A DNA stretch of 64,000 nt from Mangifera indica (lineage: Eukaryota; Streptophyta; Magnoliopsida; Sapindales; Anacardiaceae), in the NCBI RefSeq assembly GCF_011075055.1, contig NC_058141.1, positions 16,811,639 through 16,875,638 on the forward strand, in the 5' to 3' direction. Both the position numbers and the translations under genes were made by a program. The notes under the pieces were generated by a model. That model did not search any database. It had not been told where the DNA came from and was given only the letters and a program-made list of their open reading frames with translations. Positions 30,894 to 43,573 of the stretch are shown here, piece by piece. Numbering within the stretch: the first letter of the stretch is position 1; each line of letters begins with the position of its first letter.

Positions 30894-31333
30894 GTTGTCA
30901 AGAAATGGAAACAAAACTGTAAAACCCTAGATACAAGAATTCGGAGGCGCGAGTGCTTGCGATTTTATGGACAGTTCACATTTAAGCCTAAAAAAGCCTA
31001 TTTAAGGGTCACTTCTAACACTTTCTAGATATTTTCGACAATATGGTATGAATGCGCAGACCACTACTGGAATTGTGAGTTCGTGATTGGTGGATCATGG
31101 ATTAATGAGATCTGACGGTTGTGGCATAATCATGTAGGTTTCATTCCAGAGGGAGATATTCATTTTAGGCCTCAAACTAGGAGGATGAAGGTTGGTAATC
31201 AAGTGGGCTCGGAATTGGTAAGGTTAAATGTAAAGCCCAGTGTATGGGGCTTCTGGGGAAAGATGAATAAATCCTCTGAAATTATGCTAACATTTCCATC
31301 CGTTTAGCATGGAATTAGATAATAAAGAATATA

Positions 31334-32126
31334 GGCCAAAAGACTTATTCCCACCTAAAGTATAATAAAGTCTCAAACACGTACCCTCTAACTTTAAAAA
31401 ACTCAAACATTCACCCAAGATCAAAAATTTATTAAACTTTTCTGTTAGAATTAAGAATAAAACTGTTATTTTACTAATAATATTTAAAAAATTATAATTT
31501 TATCTCATTTCTTTCATAGGTTTTTAAAAACTAACAAATTCATCATTATCTAATCATTAAGTTTTACAAAGTGATTATTTTCCCCCACAACTAGGATTTT
31601 CTTTTCTCCCCTCTCTAGCCACCATTTCGTCATTGGCGCTTTCCTCTTCCCATCCTTACTGACGGGATTGTTTAGATGACTATCATGGGAGGTCGTCCAA
31701 CAAAGAGACACATCTCTTTGTCAATCTCTTCCAAGACGAAGAATCTCTTCTCTTTGTCGCATAGGCTTCCAAGGTGGTTGGTCAAAAAATTCCAACAGTG
31801 AGGGTGGGAAGAGAAAGTCGCCAATAATAGAGTGATGGTCAAAGAGGGGAGAAGAAAAAAACCTTAGTTTGAAGGGAAAATAATCACTTTTTAAAACTTG
31901 AAATGTTTAAGCAAGAGTAAAATTATTAGTTTTTAAAACCTGTGAAAGAAAATAAGATAAAATTATAATTTTTTAAATATTAATAATAAAACAACGATTT
32001 TACCCTTGATTTTAATAAAAAAGTTTTATAGATTTTAGGTAATAAATAGATGTTTGAGTTTTAAAAAATTGAAAGTTATGAGTTTGTAATTTCACAATGT
32101 CTTGGGTGGGAATAAGTCTTTTGGCA
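31334..32126. mobile_element. Foldback MULE-like element, copy 2 (793 bp)
   Basis: Ends GGCCAAAAGACTTATTCCC and, inverted, GGGAATAAGTCTTTTGGC. Flanked by the 9-bp direct repeat AAGAATATA (31325-31333, 32127-32135). The interior folds back on itself: CGTCATTGGCGCTTTCCTCTTCCC near 31632 pairs with GGGAAGAGAAAGTCGCCAAT near 31808. No transposase frame. Confidence 0.85.
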
Positions 32127-33213
32127 AAGAATATATTTACAAATGTGTAAATTTTTATAATGCCATCAAAAGTGGTTCAAGTATTATTTAAATATTCTAT
32201 AATCGTTTTTACTATTATTGCAATATTCACGGGCGAGATCACCTCTAAATAATTGTGAAACACCGCAACCACATGGCTCGGCCAGGGTTTGTCTTTGTAT
32301 CCATCCTTGTCCTTTTCTTTTTTGATTTGAATGTGACTGATGAAATTAACATCCTTTAAATTAGAATATATATATACAACATTGTGAGTAAAGAAAATCA
32401 AAGTAACTTATCTGTTTTACGACTTTTCCACGATTAGGTGGCGTGGCCAAGACAAATGTATAATTCTAAATCCATGGCAGATTTCTTTGCCGCCTGACAT
32501 ATTATATTGATGATGCCATGTGTGACGAATTGTGGATGAATGGTTAATTGTTTTCTTGAGCCGCAAGAATGAGTGGACAAAGATAAGAACCTTTTAAAAT
32601 AAGTATGGATAAGTCCTGAAGGAACTCTGGTTTTTTGTAACATCAATACAAGTTTAATTGGTTCTAACATTCCTGAAAAATTAAAGAATTTGTGCGTTTC
32701 TACGTTTTTTATATACCCATCAAAGTTAGGTTAAAAGACTTGTTGATTTAGATTCTTTGTATCATTTTATGACAGTTTGTTTTTCCTTGATTAATACGAA
32801 AGGAATTTAATCAAAAGAGTCAACCTCCATCTAAACCCAGCCGCCGTATACGAAATAATTCTTCACATGCGTTGAAGTTGAAGAAGACTTAACGTCTCAT
32901 TAATACATCAAAGCAAATTCCTCACCAAATGAATCCCAACTACTCCTGTTCAGACTGGTACAGTTGATAGGTGAACTTGTGATTCTAACGCTTTTACCCA
33001 GGTCAAGTGGGGACTGCTTATTATGTTCATGAATTCAGGAATTGGGAACCCCGGTTGCGTCCTCCTTTTTGTTATAATTATTTAGTAAGGACAACAACTG
33101 CTTTTGTCTTTTCTTGTTTCGACTTTCTTTAATCAAGTTATTGAGTCCAATACGTATGCATCTCCATTCCTTGGTCGACTGAACACCTGATGTCACGTAT
33201 GACGAATTAATCA

Positions 33214-33913
33214 GGCCAGCGGACTTTATCCACCTATTATGATGCTCTCAGTTTGAAACCTATTATGATGATCAATTATATTATTATTTTTTTAAAATTA
33301 TAAAAATTAATAATTTTTTTTAATTTAAATTTTTAAAAACTGCATTTTTTTTTTATAGTTTTTAAACTTTTAGATTAAATTTTTTGATGACGATCGATAA
33401 TTTTTAAACGACGTCTCTTTCTCCAACAACTCCTTCTGGTTGTACTCCTTCCCATCCTTCTCGGCTTCTTTGTCTCTGACGAAAATGAATTATCTTTGTC
33501 TAGAGATAAAGACGACGTCTTCGTCGTCGATGAAAACAAGTCGTTTTTGTTGATGACGACTTCGAGGAGGACCGTAAGGAGCATGGTCGAAAGAAGAAAA
33601 AGCCGGAGAGGAAGAAAAATCATCTGGAGATTATCGATCATTATCAAAAAATTCAATCTGAAAATTTAGAAACTCTAAGAGGGAAAATATTATTTTTGAA
33701 AATTTGGGTTAAAGGAAATTGTTAGTTTTTAGGGTTTAGAGGGGGAAATAAAATCAAATTTAAGTTTATTTTTAATATTATAGATAAAATAACAATTTTG
33801 TTCTTGAAACCGTTAATTTTAACTGTTTGTGGATGGGTAAATGAGATTTTTAAATTTAACAGAGGAAAACTTGAGAAATCAGTATACTTTGGGTGGAAAA
33901 TAGTCCTTTGGCC
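33214..33913. mobile_element. Foldback MULE-like element, copy 3 (700 bp)
   Basis: A degraded left end (GGCCAGCGGACTTTATCCACC) faces the right end GGGTGGAAAATAGTCCTTTGGCC. The flanking 9-mers AATTAATCA (33205-33213) and AATTAATAA (33914-33922) match at 8 of 9. The interior is rich in GACGA/TCGTC repeats that pair around about 33520. Confidence 0.75.
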
Positions 33914-33991
33914 AATTAATAATCATGTTTTCCTATTTCATTTCTTGAACAACAAGAACTTATGAATGAAGTGATGACATGGATTAAATTT

Positions 33992-34406
33992 GGCCAATAC
34001 GTGACTTGATGCCACCTATGCTGATCTTCCAAGTTTTTCTTTATTAATTTTGAAAATCTCATTTACTTATTTATAAACAGTTAAAATTAATTGAATCTAT
34101 TAGTTGTATTATTTTCCTCTCTTAAACTCTAAAAACTAACAATTTTTTCTTAATCCAAGTTTTTAAAAATAACATTTTCTCTCTTAGAGTTTTCAAACTT
34201 TTGATTTAATTTTTCTGGTGAGAAAGAGACTTTTCCGAGGATCTTTAAGCAATGTCTATTTCTCTCTGATGTGTTTTCCTTCCGATGTAATATGACATCG
34301 TTTTCGTTAAAATTAACAAATTTATTCTTTTATGAGTGGATAAATGAGATTTTCAAAATTAACAGGAGAAACTTAAAAAAACAATAGTGGGAATAAGTCT
34401 TTGGCC
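33992..34406. mobile_element. Short foldback MULE-like element, copy 4 (415 bp)
   Basis: The left end GGCCAATACGTGAC is eroded; the right end GTGGGAATAAGTCTTTGGCC is good. The flanks ATTAAATTT (33983-33991) and ATTAAATTA (34407-34415) match at 8 of 9. The GC-richer central section seen in other copies is mostly deleted. Confidence 0.65.
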
Positions 34407-34940
34407 ATTAAATTACCCAAACTTGGAGCCTACCCTGCTGTAAGCTGAAGTCTCCAATAAAAATATTTTCTTGTATTAAGTTCGAAGTTACGTATTTGTG
34501 TAGATATAATAAAAGGTATATGAAAAAGAAATAAATAGATTAAAATGCAAGATGTATGAAATATATGGTGCTGTCCATTTGAACATATGCTGTTTACAGA
34601 ATTTTATATCACATAACCCAGCCGGCTATATATTAAATGTAAACAAACATATAAGTTAAGTTAAATGGTGTGCGAAATGATACAAGCATTAGTATTTTGG
34701 TGCCTAAGCAGTTTGAAGTCGATAACGACACTTAAAAATGCCTCATTTTGATGTATCTTGTCTGCGTTAACTGGCAAATCCTATAATTGGCCAAGTTTGT
34801 ACTTGTACGTTATATTTTATGTTTGTTAATGTTTTATCAAAAGCTGAGAATTTAATAATAGTTGCCTAATTTTCAGGTAATGAATGTGCAATGACAGAAC
34901 TACCCACTTTCCATATATATTCAGCATTGTATATGTAGAT

Positions 34941-35290
34941 AGGATTAAATTCGAATCAAGTTTATTTGATTCGAATGAATTTATAATGAATTTAGTTCAA
35001 GTGAATTCGAGTTTGAAAATTAAATATTTTCAAGCTTAAGTTCGAGTTTTAATGGTGTTTAATTCATTAAGCTCATGAATCTAAAAAATTTAATATAAAA
35101 TAAAATTATTTCGATCAATATATATTAAAATAAAATTATTTTAATATTAAACCGAATTTAAAACTTGATTCGGATTCAAACTTGAGCAAAATTTGAACTC
35201 GATTCTTTTGAAATAAGTTAAACTTGAACTTAACTCTATACAAAACAAGTTAAATTTCAATTTGACTTAATCTGAATCTATCTTTACATG
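34941..35290. repeat. AT-rich foldback with GAATTCGAGTTTG-type motifs
   Basis: The segment alternates TTCGAATCAAG, GAATTCGAGTTTG and their complements (AAACTTGATTCGGATTC, AACTCGATTC), so left and right halves can pair around about 35100. Outer ends AGATAGGATT / AATCTATCTT are roughly inverse. A MITE-like element is likely; no target duplication was established. Confidence 0.45.
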
Positions 35291-35682
35291 TATATAAGCA
35301 AACAAGTTGGGGGAATTTGTTTAGCATTATTTAAGCACTCCTAATCAGAACAATTCAAATATAATTTGGATTTGGTATTTAATCATAAATCGTGGTGATC
35401 ACTATGAACCTTTGATTTCAACGGCAACATTATTATCTCCTTTTTTTATTTTTTTTAATTAAAATTTTCGGGCCAATTAATGATAAAATACTAGTGAAAC
35501 GTGAAAAAAATGTAAAATATTATGATTTGATTCAAGCTCAATAATTCACAGAAGTTTCCGGGAGAGAGACCTCAAGGCTCAAGATGTTGACATGCAATAA
35601 TGTTGGCTGGCGGTATACTGCCCGCCTGTTATTAATCAATGCACAATTCAAATTAAATTGTTTTATCATGTAATAAATGGAA

Positions 35683-36757
35683 GGCCAAAAGAGTATTTCC
35701 CATCATAAAATAATGAAATTTATTGAATTAATAGAAGGAAAGCTTCCGAAATTATGACAGGAAGCAAAAGGAAGAAACAAGAAGAAAGCTTTGTGTGAAG
35801 AAAAGTGTGTCAATTACATGACGAGAGGGGGGATATTTATAGGAGAATTGCCACCCCTCCAATCAACAAAAATGGCTTCCTTCTAAGCCAAGTTTCCAAT
35901 GTCATTAATGTTTTCATACTCTTTTAGCCAAATTTTCTTCTCCTGTATCAGTCTCTCTAATTTCTTCTTACAATAATAAATACTTTCCCACCCATTTTCT
36001 TGACTTTATTGGTGGAAAGCCAAGGATATTTTTAAACTCACACATATGAGATTTAAAAAATCTAAAATTTTATCTATAAATCAATTATTATTAAAATTTT
36101 TTATTAAAGATATGAATAAAATCATTATTTTATCAATAATATTAAAAATATATAAAATTTGTTTGTTTTCTTCTTAAAGTTTTAAACGCTAACAACTTCA
36201 TCCCTCCCTAAAATTTTTTAACTTTCAAAAATAATATTTTTTTCTCTAAAACCTAAGGTTTATTTTTCAAACGTTTTCTGATCACTGACGACGACACTTC
36301 AACTCACTATCTTCGACCACCAGATTTTTACTCTCTAGCGTAAGAAGACGTAACAAAGACATGTTTTCATCAATTTCAAACAAATCAATAAAGACACGTC
36401 TTTATCGCATCTTTTGGAAGAGTTGGAAAGATGAAAGATAGTCAGAGATTTATGATTTAAGAACGTTTAAAAAATAAACTCTAGTTTTAAAAGAAAAAGA
36501 TATTACTTTTAAAAGTTAAAAAACTTTAAAGATGAATGAAATTATTAGTTTTTAAAACTTAACAAAAAAATAATAAATTTTATATTTTTTTAATATTATT
36601 AATAAAATAATAATTTTATTTTTATCTTTAATATAAAAATTTTATAATGGTTATCTCATAAATGAGATTTTAAATTTTTAAAATTTTAAAATTTTAAATT
36701 TTATAAATGTAATTTTAAAAACATAGTAAAACTTCAGTGGGAAACAGTGCTTCGACC
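35683..36757. mobile_element. Foldback MULE-like element, copy 5, interrupted by nested insertion
   Basis: Starts GGCCAAAAGAGTATTTCCC and ends GGGAAACAGTGCTTCGACC. From about 36030 to the end the sequence is the usual self-complementary MITE: TAAAATTTTATC near the left pairs with the right, and GACACGTCTTTATCGC lies at the centre. About 300 bp of unrelated sequence follow the first 31 bp. No flanking 9-bp repeat was found, so the outer boundaries may have decayed. Confidence 0.6.
35714..35972 (-). mobile_element. Small LTR-like insertion nested in copy 5 (about 259 bp)
   Basis: TG...CA boundaries with the direct repeat ATAA on both sides (35710-35713, 35973-35976). On the minus strand it reads TGTAAGAAG..., then a clear TATA box (CTCCTATAAATATCC), and ends AATTCAATAAATTTCA. 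This order fits the U3-R-U5 of an LTR, so it may be a solo LTR or TRIM-type element. The duplication is only 4 bp, which leaves doubt. Confidence 0.5.
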
Positions 36758-37205
36758 TATACAAAAGACATGATTTTCCTACGCGCTAGTCAAATTTCAC
36801 TGATGCTGGTGGTTGGTTCATCCATAGTCCAATTCACACAGTTATCTGGTTGGTGGTTTCACGCGCTGTCTCAAGGCAAATAGTTATATTTCCACCTCAC
36901 TTAATAAATTGACGAAATAGGCCGCTGTCTTTCCAAGTCAGTGTATGCGGCCCTGGCCATTTTTCCCACGTTGCCAGCAAGAAATTATGTTTTATGCGAA
37001 GGTGAAGGTGTGAAGAAGGCATATTTATTTATAAGTTGTTCGTTGGATTTGTCGGCAGTGTCGATCATTTCATTCGGTGAGACGAGAAACACTCTCTTCG
37101 TGTCAGAGACTGATGTCATACTGTTGTTATTTCATCTTCCAAATCCCTATGCTTTAGCTTTCTAACGTCTTCCATTTCTGAGTTCCGAGAAGCCGTTCTC
37201 TTGTG

Positions 37206-37739
37206 GTAAGTTGACGAGGTCTTGCTTGCTGCTGTTTCTTCTCTTTCCCTGCTTTAGATTACCGACACTTCTCTCCTCCTTCCATATTTAATTTCATGAG
37301 TTCGTCATGATGGAGTTCATTTTTTCACTTTACATGGCCCTGGATTTTTAAATGGTTGTCTCCCTCTTTTCACACCTTCGTATTTTCCTTCTGTTACCAG
37401 TTATTAAAAAAATGTAATCAAATTACGCGGCGCAGACCTTTTGTCATTCTTTTGCTGTTTTCTAGATCAAACTCCCTTTATTAAAGCTTTAAGAAAAGAA
37501 TATTTTTTAAGAATGTTTTTAAAAAAGATAGTTGCATTTATGGACCAGCAAAAAGTGATTGCCATCTCCTTCTGCAGGCGCTTAGTTTTTCTGGTTAATG
37601 ATTTGGTTTTCATTTTCACTTAACTTTTCTACTTCTGCCGGCTATAGTACTGTCTGTCTACAATGAATTCCTTTTATCATATATTTTTGCTTTGTAATTT
37701 CATGAACTTTTGAGGAAAATAATTCTGAAATTTTTTCAG
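37206..37739 (+). other. Probable 5'-UTR intron of the ABCC transporter gene
   Basis: Donor TTGTG|GTAAGTTG and acceptor TTTTTTCAG|GACAG; the acceptor lies 70 bp before the main start codon. The interior is T-rich. Inferred only from splice consensus and position. Confidence 0.5.
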
Positions 37740-37757
37740 GACAGAAGAAGGATATTG

Positions 37758-37958
37758 ATGTGAATGAACGAGGGACGCATTCTGAAATATTTTACGCGAA
37801 GCTTGAAACATGTCTTCTACATCTTGGATCCTTTCCCTCTCATGTTCAAGCTCTGTGATAGACTCGTCAGAGAACTCATCTGTTCCATTGATATTTCAGT
37901 GGTTAAGATTCATTTTCCTCTCGCCCTGTCCTCAGAGAGTTCTCTTATCATCGGTTAA
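37758..37958 (+). promoter_or_regulatory. Start-stop uORF plus overlapping 64-codon uORF on ABCC4
   Basis: Just after the inferred leader intron, an ATG is followed at once by TGA (37758-37763). Immediately next comes an ATG opening a 64-codon frame (37764-37958) that overlaps the main ATG at 37810 in another frame. If transcribed as predicted, scanning ribosomes meet both before the true start, so translation of the transporter should be reduced or conditional. Confidence 0.5.
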
Positions 37959-40900
37959 CCTCTTGTTCTGGCTCACTCTCGTTGTTTTTTTACTTCAAAA
38001 GCTTCGTTCTCGGTTCGTAGCCAACGGTAGACCGAACTCTGATATCAACAAGCCCTTTATCAGAAACAACAGAGTTGTTCTCAGAACTACAGTATGGTTC
38101 AAACTCTCTCTGATATTCACCGCCCTATTAGCATTTTCTTTCACAATTATCTGCATTATAGCGTTCAGTAGAAACACAGAATGGCCGTGGAAGCTAGTTG
38201 ATGCACTGTTTTGGTTGGTCCAAGCCATAACTCATGCAGTGATTGCAATCTTAATCATTCACGAGAAAAGATTTGAAGCTGTTACTCATCCGCTTTCGCT
38301 TAGAATTTATTGGGTTGCATATTTCATCATCGTTTCTCTATTCGCAGCTTCGGGCATCGTTCGTTTGGTCTCTCTTGAAGCAACCCTTCCACTCAGTTTG
38401 AGAGTAGATGATATAGTTTCCATAGTGTCTTTTCCCTTTTCTTTTGTCCTAGCATTTGTTGCAATTAGAGGGTCAACTGGAATTACAGTGACCATAGATT
38501 CTGACCCTGACATGGATGAGGAAACCAAATTATACGAACCTCTTTTGAACAAATCCAATGTCAGCGGATTTGCTTCAGCTTCTGCAGTATCTAAAACCTT
38601 TTGGCTTTGGATAAATCCCTTGCTTACTAAAGGCTACAAATCCCCTCTCAAGATTGATGAAGTCCCATCACTATCGCCAGAACATAGAGCTGAAAGAATG
38701 TCAAAGCTCTTTGAATTAAATTGGCCAAAACCAGAAGAAAAATCCAGGCACCCCGTTGGAACCACACTGTTTCGGTGCTTTTGGAAGGAAGTTGCTTTCA
38801 CTGCATTCCTTGCAATCGTGAGGCTCTGTGTGATGTACGTTGGGCCTGTTCTTATTCAAAGTTTTGTTGATTACACTGCTGGAAAAAGAAGTTCCGTTTA
38901 TGAAGGATACTACCTTGTGTTGATTCTCCTCCTTGCAAAATTTGCAGAAGTGCTATCAACTCACCAGTTCAACTTCAACTCCCAGAAACTTGGAATGCTC
39001 ATTAGGTCCACTCTTATCACCTCCTTATACAAAAAAGGGCTGAGACTGTCCTGCTCTGGGCGGCAGGCTCATGGTGTTGGACAGATAGTGAATTATATGG
39101 CTGTTGATGCACAGCAACTTTCTGATATGATGCTACAGCTACATGCTATATGGTTAATGCCATTTCAAGTTAGTGTTGCTTTGGTTCTCCTATATAACTA
39201 CATTGGTGCTGCAGTCATCACAGCAGTCATTGGACTTCTTGGTGTTCTTACATTTGTTGTGGTTGGGACACGAAGAAGAAACAAGTTCCAGTTCAGTTTG
39301 ATGGAAAAACGCGATTCAAGAATGAAGGCGACAAATGAAATGCTTAATTACATGCGTGTGATTAAGTTCCAGGCTTGGGAACAACATTTCAATAAGAGAA
39401 TTCAGTCTCTTCGTGAATCAGAATTCTGTTGGCTTTCCAAGTTCTTGTGCTCGATAGCTGGGAATATTGTAGTGATGTGGTGCACTCCAGTGCTGATATC
39501 AACATTTACATTTGGTACTGCCATTTTAATAGGAGTCCCTCTGGATGCAGGGACAGTGTTTACCACAACAACAATCTTTAAGATCTTGCAGGAGCCCATA
39601 AGGACCTTCCCTCAATCTATGATCTCACTTTCACAAGCGACGATATCTCTGGGAAGATTAGACCGGTACATGATGAGTAGGGATTTGGTGAATGATTCGG
39701 TGGAAATAGTGGAGGGGTGTGAAGAAGGAATGGCTGTGGAGGTTGAAGATGGGGTTTTTAGCTGGGATGATGAAAATGAAGAACAATGTTTGAAAAATAT
39801 AAATTTGAAGATCAAGAAAGGGGAGCTTGCTGCTATTGTTGGGACTGTGGGATCTGGAAAGTCTTCTCTCTTGGCCTCTATTCTTGGTGAAATGCACAAA
39901 GTATCAGGAAAGGTATGAATTGCAATTTACAAATTGTTGAGTTGCCTTTTCTGTTTCATGAATTAGGTATCAATATTTTCATACCTTGCACACCAAAAAT
40001 CCTGTCATCATAGGATAATAATGCATTAACACTAATGAAGTGCTGAAATGGTTGATTACTAGAATATTTGTGCTTCTTATTAACAGGTCAAAGTTTGTGG
40101 GTCAACTGCTTATGTAGCCCAAACATCGTGGATTCAAAATGGGACAATTCAAGAAAACATCCTCTTTGGTTTGCCAATGAACACGGAGAAATACAAGGAA
40201 GTTATCAGGGTTTGTTGCCTAGAGAAAGATTTGGAAATGATGGAGTATGGAGATCAGACTGAAATTGGAGAGCGTGGCATTAATCTCAGTGGTGGACAGA
40301 AGCAGCGAATACAACTTGCCAGAGCTGTTTATCAGGATTGTGAAACATACCTTCTTGATGATGTCTTTAGTGCTGTTGATGCTCATACTGGATCAGATAT
40401 ATTTAAGGTGATATTATTGTTTATTAAAATTTGAAATCCACAAAAAAAAGGAAATCTATTTTGGTTGCATAGTTGTCAGAAATATAATTGGTTAATATGC
40501 TTCAATTTGTTTAACCATTTTATTGCCTTCTAATAGGAATGTGTAAGAGGAGCTCTCAAAGGCAAGACCATATTACTTGTAACGCACCAAGTGGACTTCT
40601 TGCATAATGTTGACCATATCTTGGTAAGAGTGATCTTCACATTTTAATCTTCAAACTTATTGCTTGTAGGGTGAAATGTCAAATTCAACAGCTAATTTTC
40701 ATATAAACCTTTAGATTTATGTACAAGTTTGTGTTCGATTCCAGGTAATGCGAGATGGAATGATTGTGCAATCAGGAAAGTACAATGATCTACTAAATTC
40801 TGGAATGGATTTTGGAGCATTAGTAGCTGCTCATGAAACATCCATGGAACTTGTAGAAGTAGGCAAAACCATGCCTTGTGCAGATTCCCCCAAAACACCG

Positions 40901-43573
40901 AAATCTCCTAACAATGGGGAAGCAAATGGTGAAAATAAACTCGTAGACCGGTCAAATTCTGTTAAGGGAAATTCTAAGCTAATCAATGAGGAAGAAAGAG
41001 AAACCGGTAAAGTTAGCTTGCAGGTATATAAAATATACTGCACGGAGGCATTTGGATGGTGGGGTGTAATAGCAGTGTTGCTGTTTTCCCTGTTGTGGCA
41101 AGGGTCTATAATGGCTGGTGATTATTGGCTGTCATATGAAACAGCATCAAACCGCGCTATGTCATTTGATCCTTCCAGGTTCATTAGTGTCTACGCGATC
41201 ATTGCAGCTGTGTCAATTCTGATGTTAATGATGAGATCCTTTTTTGTTATGCATATGGGGCTCAAGACGGCCCAAATTTTTTTCAGTCAAATTCTTCGAA
41301 GTATCTTGCACGCCCCCATGTCATTTTTTGATACCACACCTTCAGGAAGAATTTTAAGTCGGGTAAGAAGTCAATAATTAAAGTTATATTCCTAATTTAT
41401 CCATTCTAGTTCCATTTTAGTACATGACAAATGATTTCATGTCTTCTTTGTTTTCAGGCATCAAGTGATCAAACAAACATTGATATTTTCCTCCCTTTGT
41501 TTATTAGCTTTACAATTGCCATGTACATCACACTGCTCAGCATCTTCATAGTCACATGCCAATACGCCTGGCCAACAGTATTCTTATTAATACCACTTGC
41601 TTGGGTGAATTACTGGTATCGGGTATGATCTTTGTGTTTCTTTTAATTTGTTTACTTAATTTTTTTTAATTGATTTTAGAAGCAGAATCTTTGGATATGA
41701 AAATAAAAACCTGACATCTGTACCAGAAAGAAATGAGATATGGCCATAATCATTTTAATGAATTTTTTGTTCTCTTTTGGTTTGTAGGGATATTATCTTG
41801 CAACGTCTCGGGAATTAACTAGGCTTGACTCAATAACCAAAGCGCCAGTTATTCATCACTTCTCAGAAAGCATTTCTGGGGTTATGACCATCCGCGCTTT
41901 CAGAAAGCAACATGAATTTTGTCAAGAAAATGTTAAACGAGTTAATGCCAATTTGCGCATGGATTTCCACAACAATGGATCAAATGAGTGGTTAGGTTTT
42001 CGCCTGGAACTGTTGGGAAGTTTCACTTTCTGCGTTGCCACTTTGTTTATGATCTTGTTACCTAGTAGCATTATAAAACCAGGTAAATGAATGAAATTTG
42101 GTCATGTCTTTCAAGTATTTACAGATTTCTATATTGCAAAATTGACAAATTCTTCTTAACGTAGAGAATGTTGGTTTGTCTCTCTCGTATGGGCTGTCCC
42201 TCAATGCTGTTCTGTTCTGGGCCATATATATGAGTTGCTTTGTGGAAAATAGAATGGTCTCTGTTGAGAGGATAAAGCAATTCACAAACATCCCATCAGA
42301 AGCAGCTTGGGAGATTAAAGATAGTCTTCCTCCTCCAAATTGGCCTGCACATGGCAACGTTGACCTTATAGACTTGCAGGTAACTGGTTCCCAGGATAAT
42401 TTCAAACAATTTCAAAATTTCTTGAAAAATAATCTCTCTTTACTTCTGTTTTATAAGTTGCTTTTCAGATTATTATAAATAGCTGAACTTGAAATCCTCA
42501 TTACTCCTACTTCTACTTCTACAAGTATAAAATATTGATGCATTAAATTTTTTTGCAAACAGGTTAGATATCGCCCCAATACTCCTCTAGTTCTCAAAGG
42601 CATTACTCTCAGCATTTCCGGGGGAGAGAAGATTGGTGTTGTTGGTCGAACAGGAAGTGGGAAGTCAACTTTAATCCAAGTTTTCTTTAGGCTGGTGGAA
42701 CCTTCATGGGGAAGAATAATTATTGACGGTATAGACATTTCTTCTCTGGGGCTTCATGACCTTAGGTCTCGCTTTGGGATCATTCCTCAAGAACCAGTCC
42801 TTTTTGAAGGAACTGTGAGAAGCAACATTGATCCAACTGATCAGCATTCAGATGAAGAAATATGGAAGGTAAACAATCTATTCCTGTTTTGTGTGATTCA
42901 TTGCCACATGTGTGATCTTTTTAAGTTGTATTATTAGTTGCATTAGCTGAAGCTGAAATATTGCAATTTTTGTAGGGCCTTGAGCGTTGCCAACTTAAAG
43001 ATGTTGTGGCTGCAAAACCTGATAAACTCGATGCTTTAGGTAACTGATTTTCTTAGCATTATTGATACTCGTTAGCTGCGTAGACTTAACAAATACTTCA
43101 ATTCCTTAGTGCTTGATAATGGAGACAACTGGAGTGTGGGACAAAGGCAGCTTCTCTGTCTGGGGAGGGTTATGCTAAATCATAGCCGGCTTCTGTTCAT
43201 GGATGAGGCTACTGCTTCTGTCGATTCACAAACTGATGCTGTAATTCAAAAAATCATTCGAGAGGATTTTTCAGCATGCACAATTATCAGCATCGCTCAC
43301 AGAATTCCAACAGTCATGGATTGTGATAGGGTTTTAGTTATAGATGCAGGTTAGTGCTTCTCTCAATTCCTCTTTGGTTAACACTTCAACAAGAAGTCGT
43401 CTACTGCAATTTTCTTCTTTCACAGGATGTTTGTGGCTAACAAGTGATGTCCCTTTGACTTCTGTTTTACAGGATGGGCAAAGGAATTTGACAAGCCATC
43501 CCGTTTGCTTGAGAGGCATTCAATATTCGGGTCATTGGTTCAAGAGTATGCAAATCGATCGGCAGGGCTGTAA
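37810..43573 (+). CDS. ABCC4: ABC transporter C family (MRP type), ABCC4/ABCC14-like
   Basis: Full-size multidrug-resistance-type exporter, expected in vacuolar or plasma membrane; related Arabidopsis proteins move folates, conjugates and cytokinins. Exons: 37810-39912, 40087-40407, 40537-40623, 40745-41362, 41458-41622, 41788-42082, 42165-42379, 42563-42868, 42976-43039, 43110-43349, 43473-43573 (TAA), 1504 aa. Order: N-terminal TMD0 with hydrophobic helices (to about residue 225), TMD1, NBD1 with Walker [10 protein letters not shown], signature LSGGQKQR and Walker [14 protein letters not shown]-loop VTHQVDF. Then a polar linker, TMD2 ([17 protein letters not shown] onward) and NBD2 with Walker [10 protein letters not shown], variant signature WSVGQRQL (normal in this clade), Walker [13 protein letters not shown] and H-loop IAHR. 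It ends [13 protein letters not shown], the usual end. ABCC4 and ABCC14 are close paralogues; the GTS1 neighbour favours ABCC4. Overlapping uORFs precede the start. Confidence 0.94.

Larger units (their letters stand above)
30894..37205. other. Gene-free, transposon-rich stretch between p23 and ABCC4
   Basis: No gene recognised. Contains foldback MULE-like copies 2-5, a nested LTR-like insertion and an AT-rich foldback (34941-35290). The right end (36750-37205) holds the ABCC4 promoter and first leader exon. Small open frames here lie in transposon arms or lack any recognisable domain. Confidence 0.6.

Noticed and set aside
43021..43125. Apparent stop after KPDKLDAL in the second ABCC nucleotide-binding domain
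   Set aside because: A GT-AG intron (43040-43109) begins one base into the next codon. The joined reading [15 protein letters not shown] is normal for the family.
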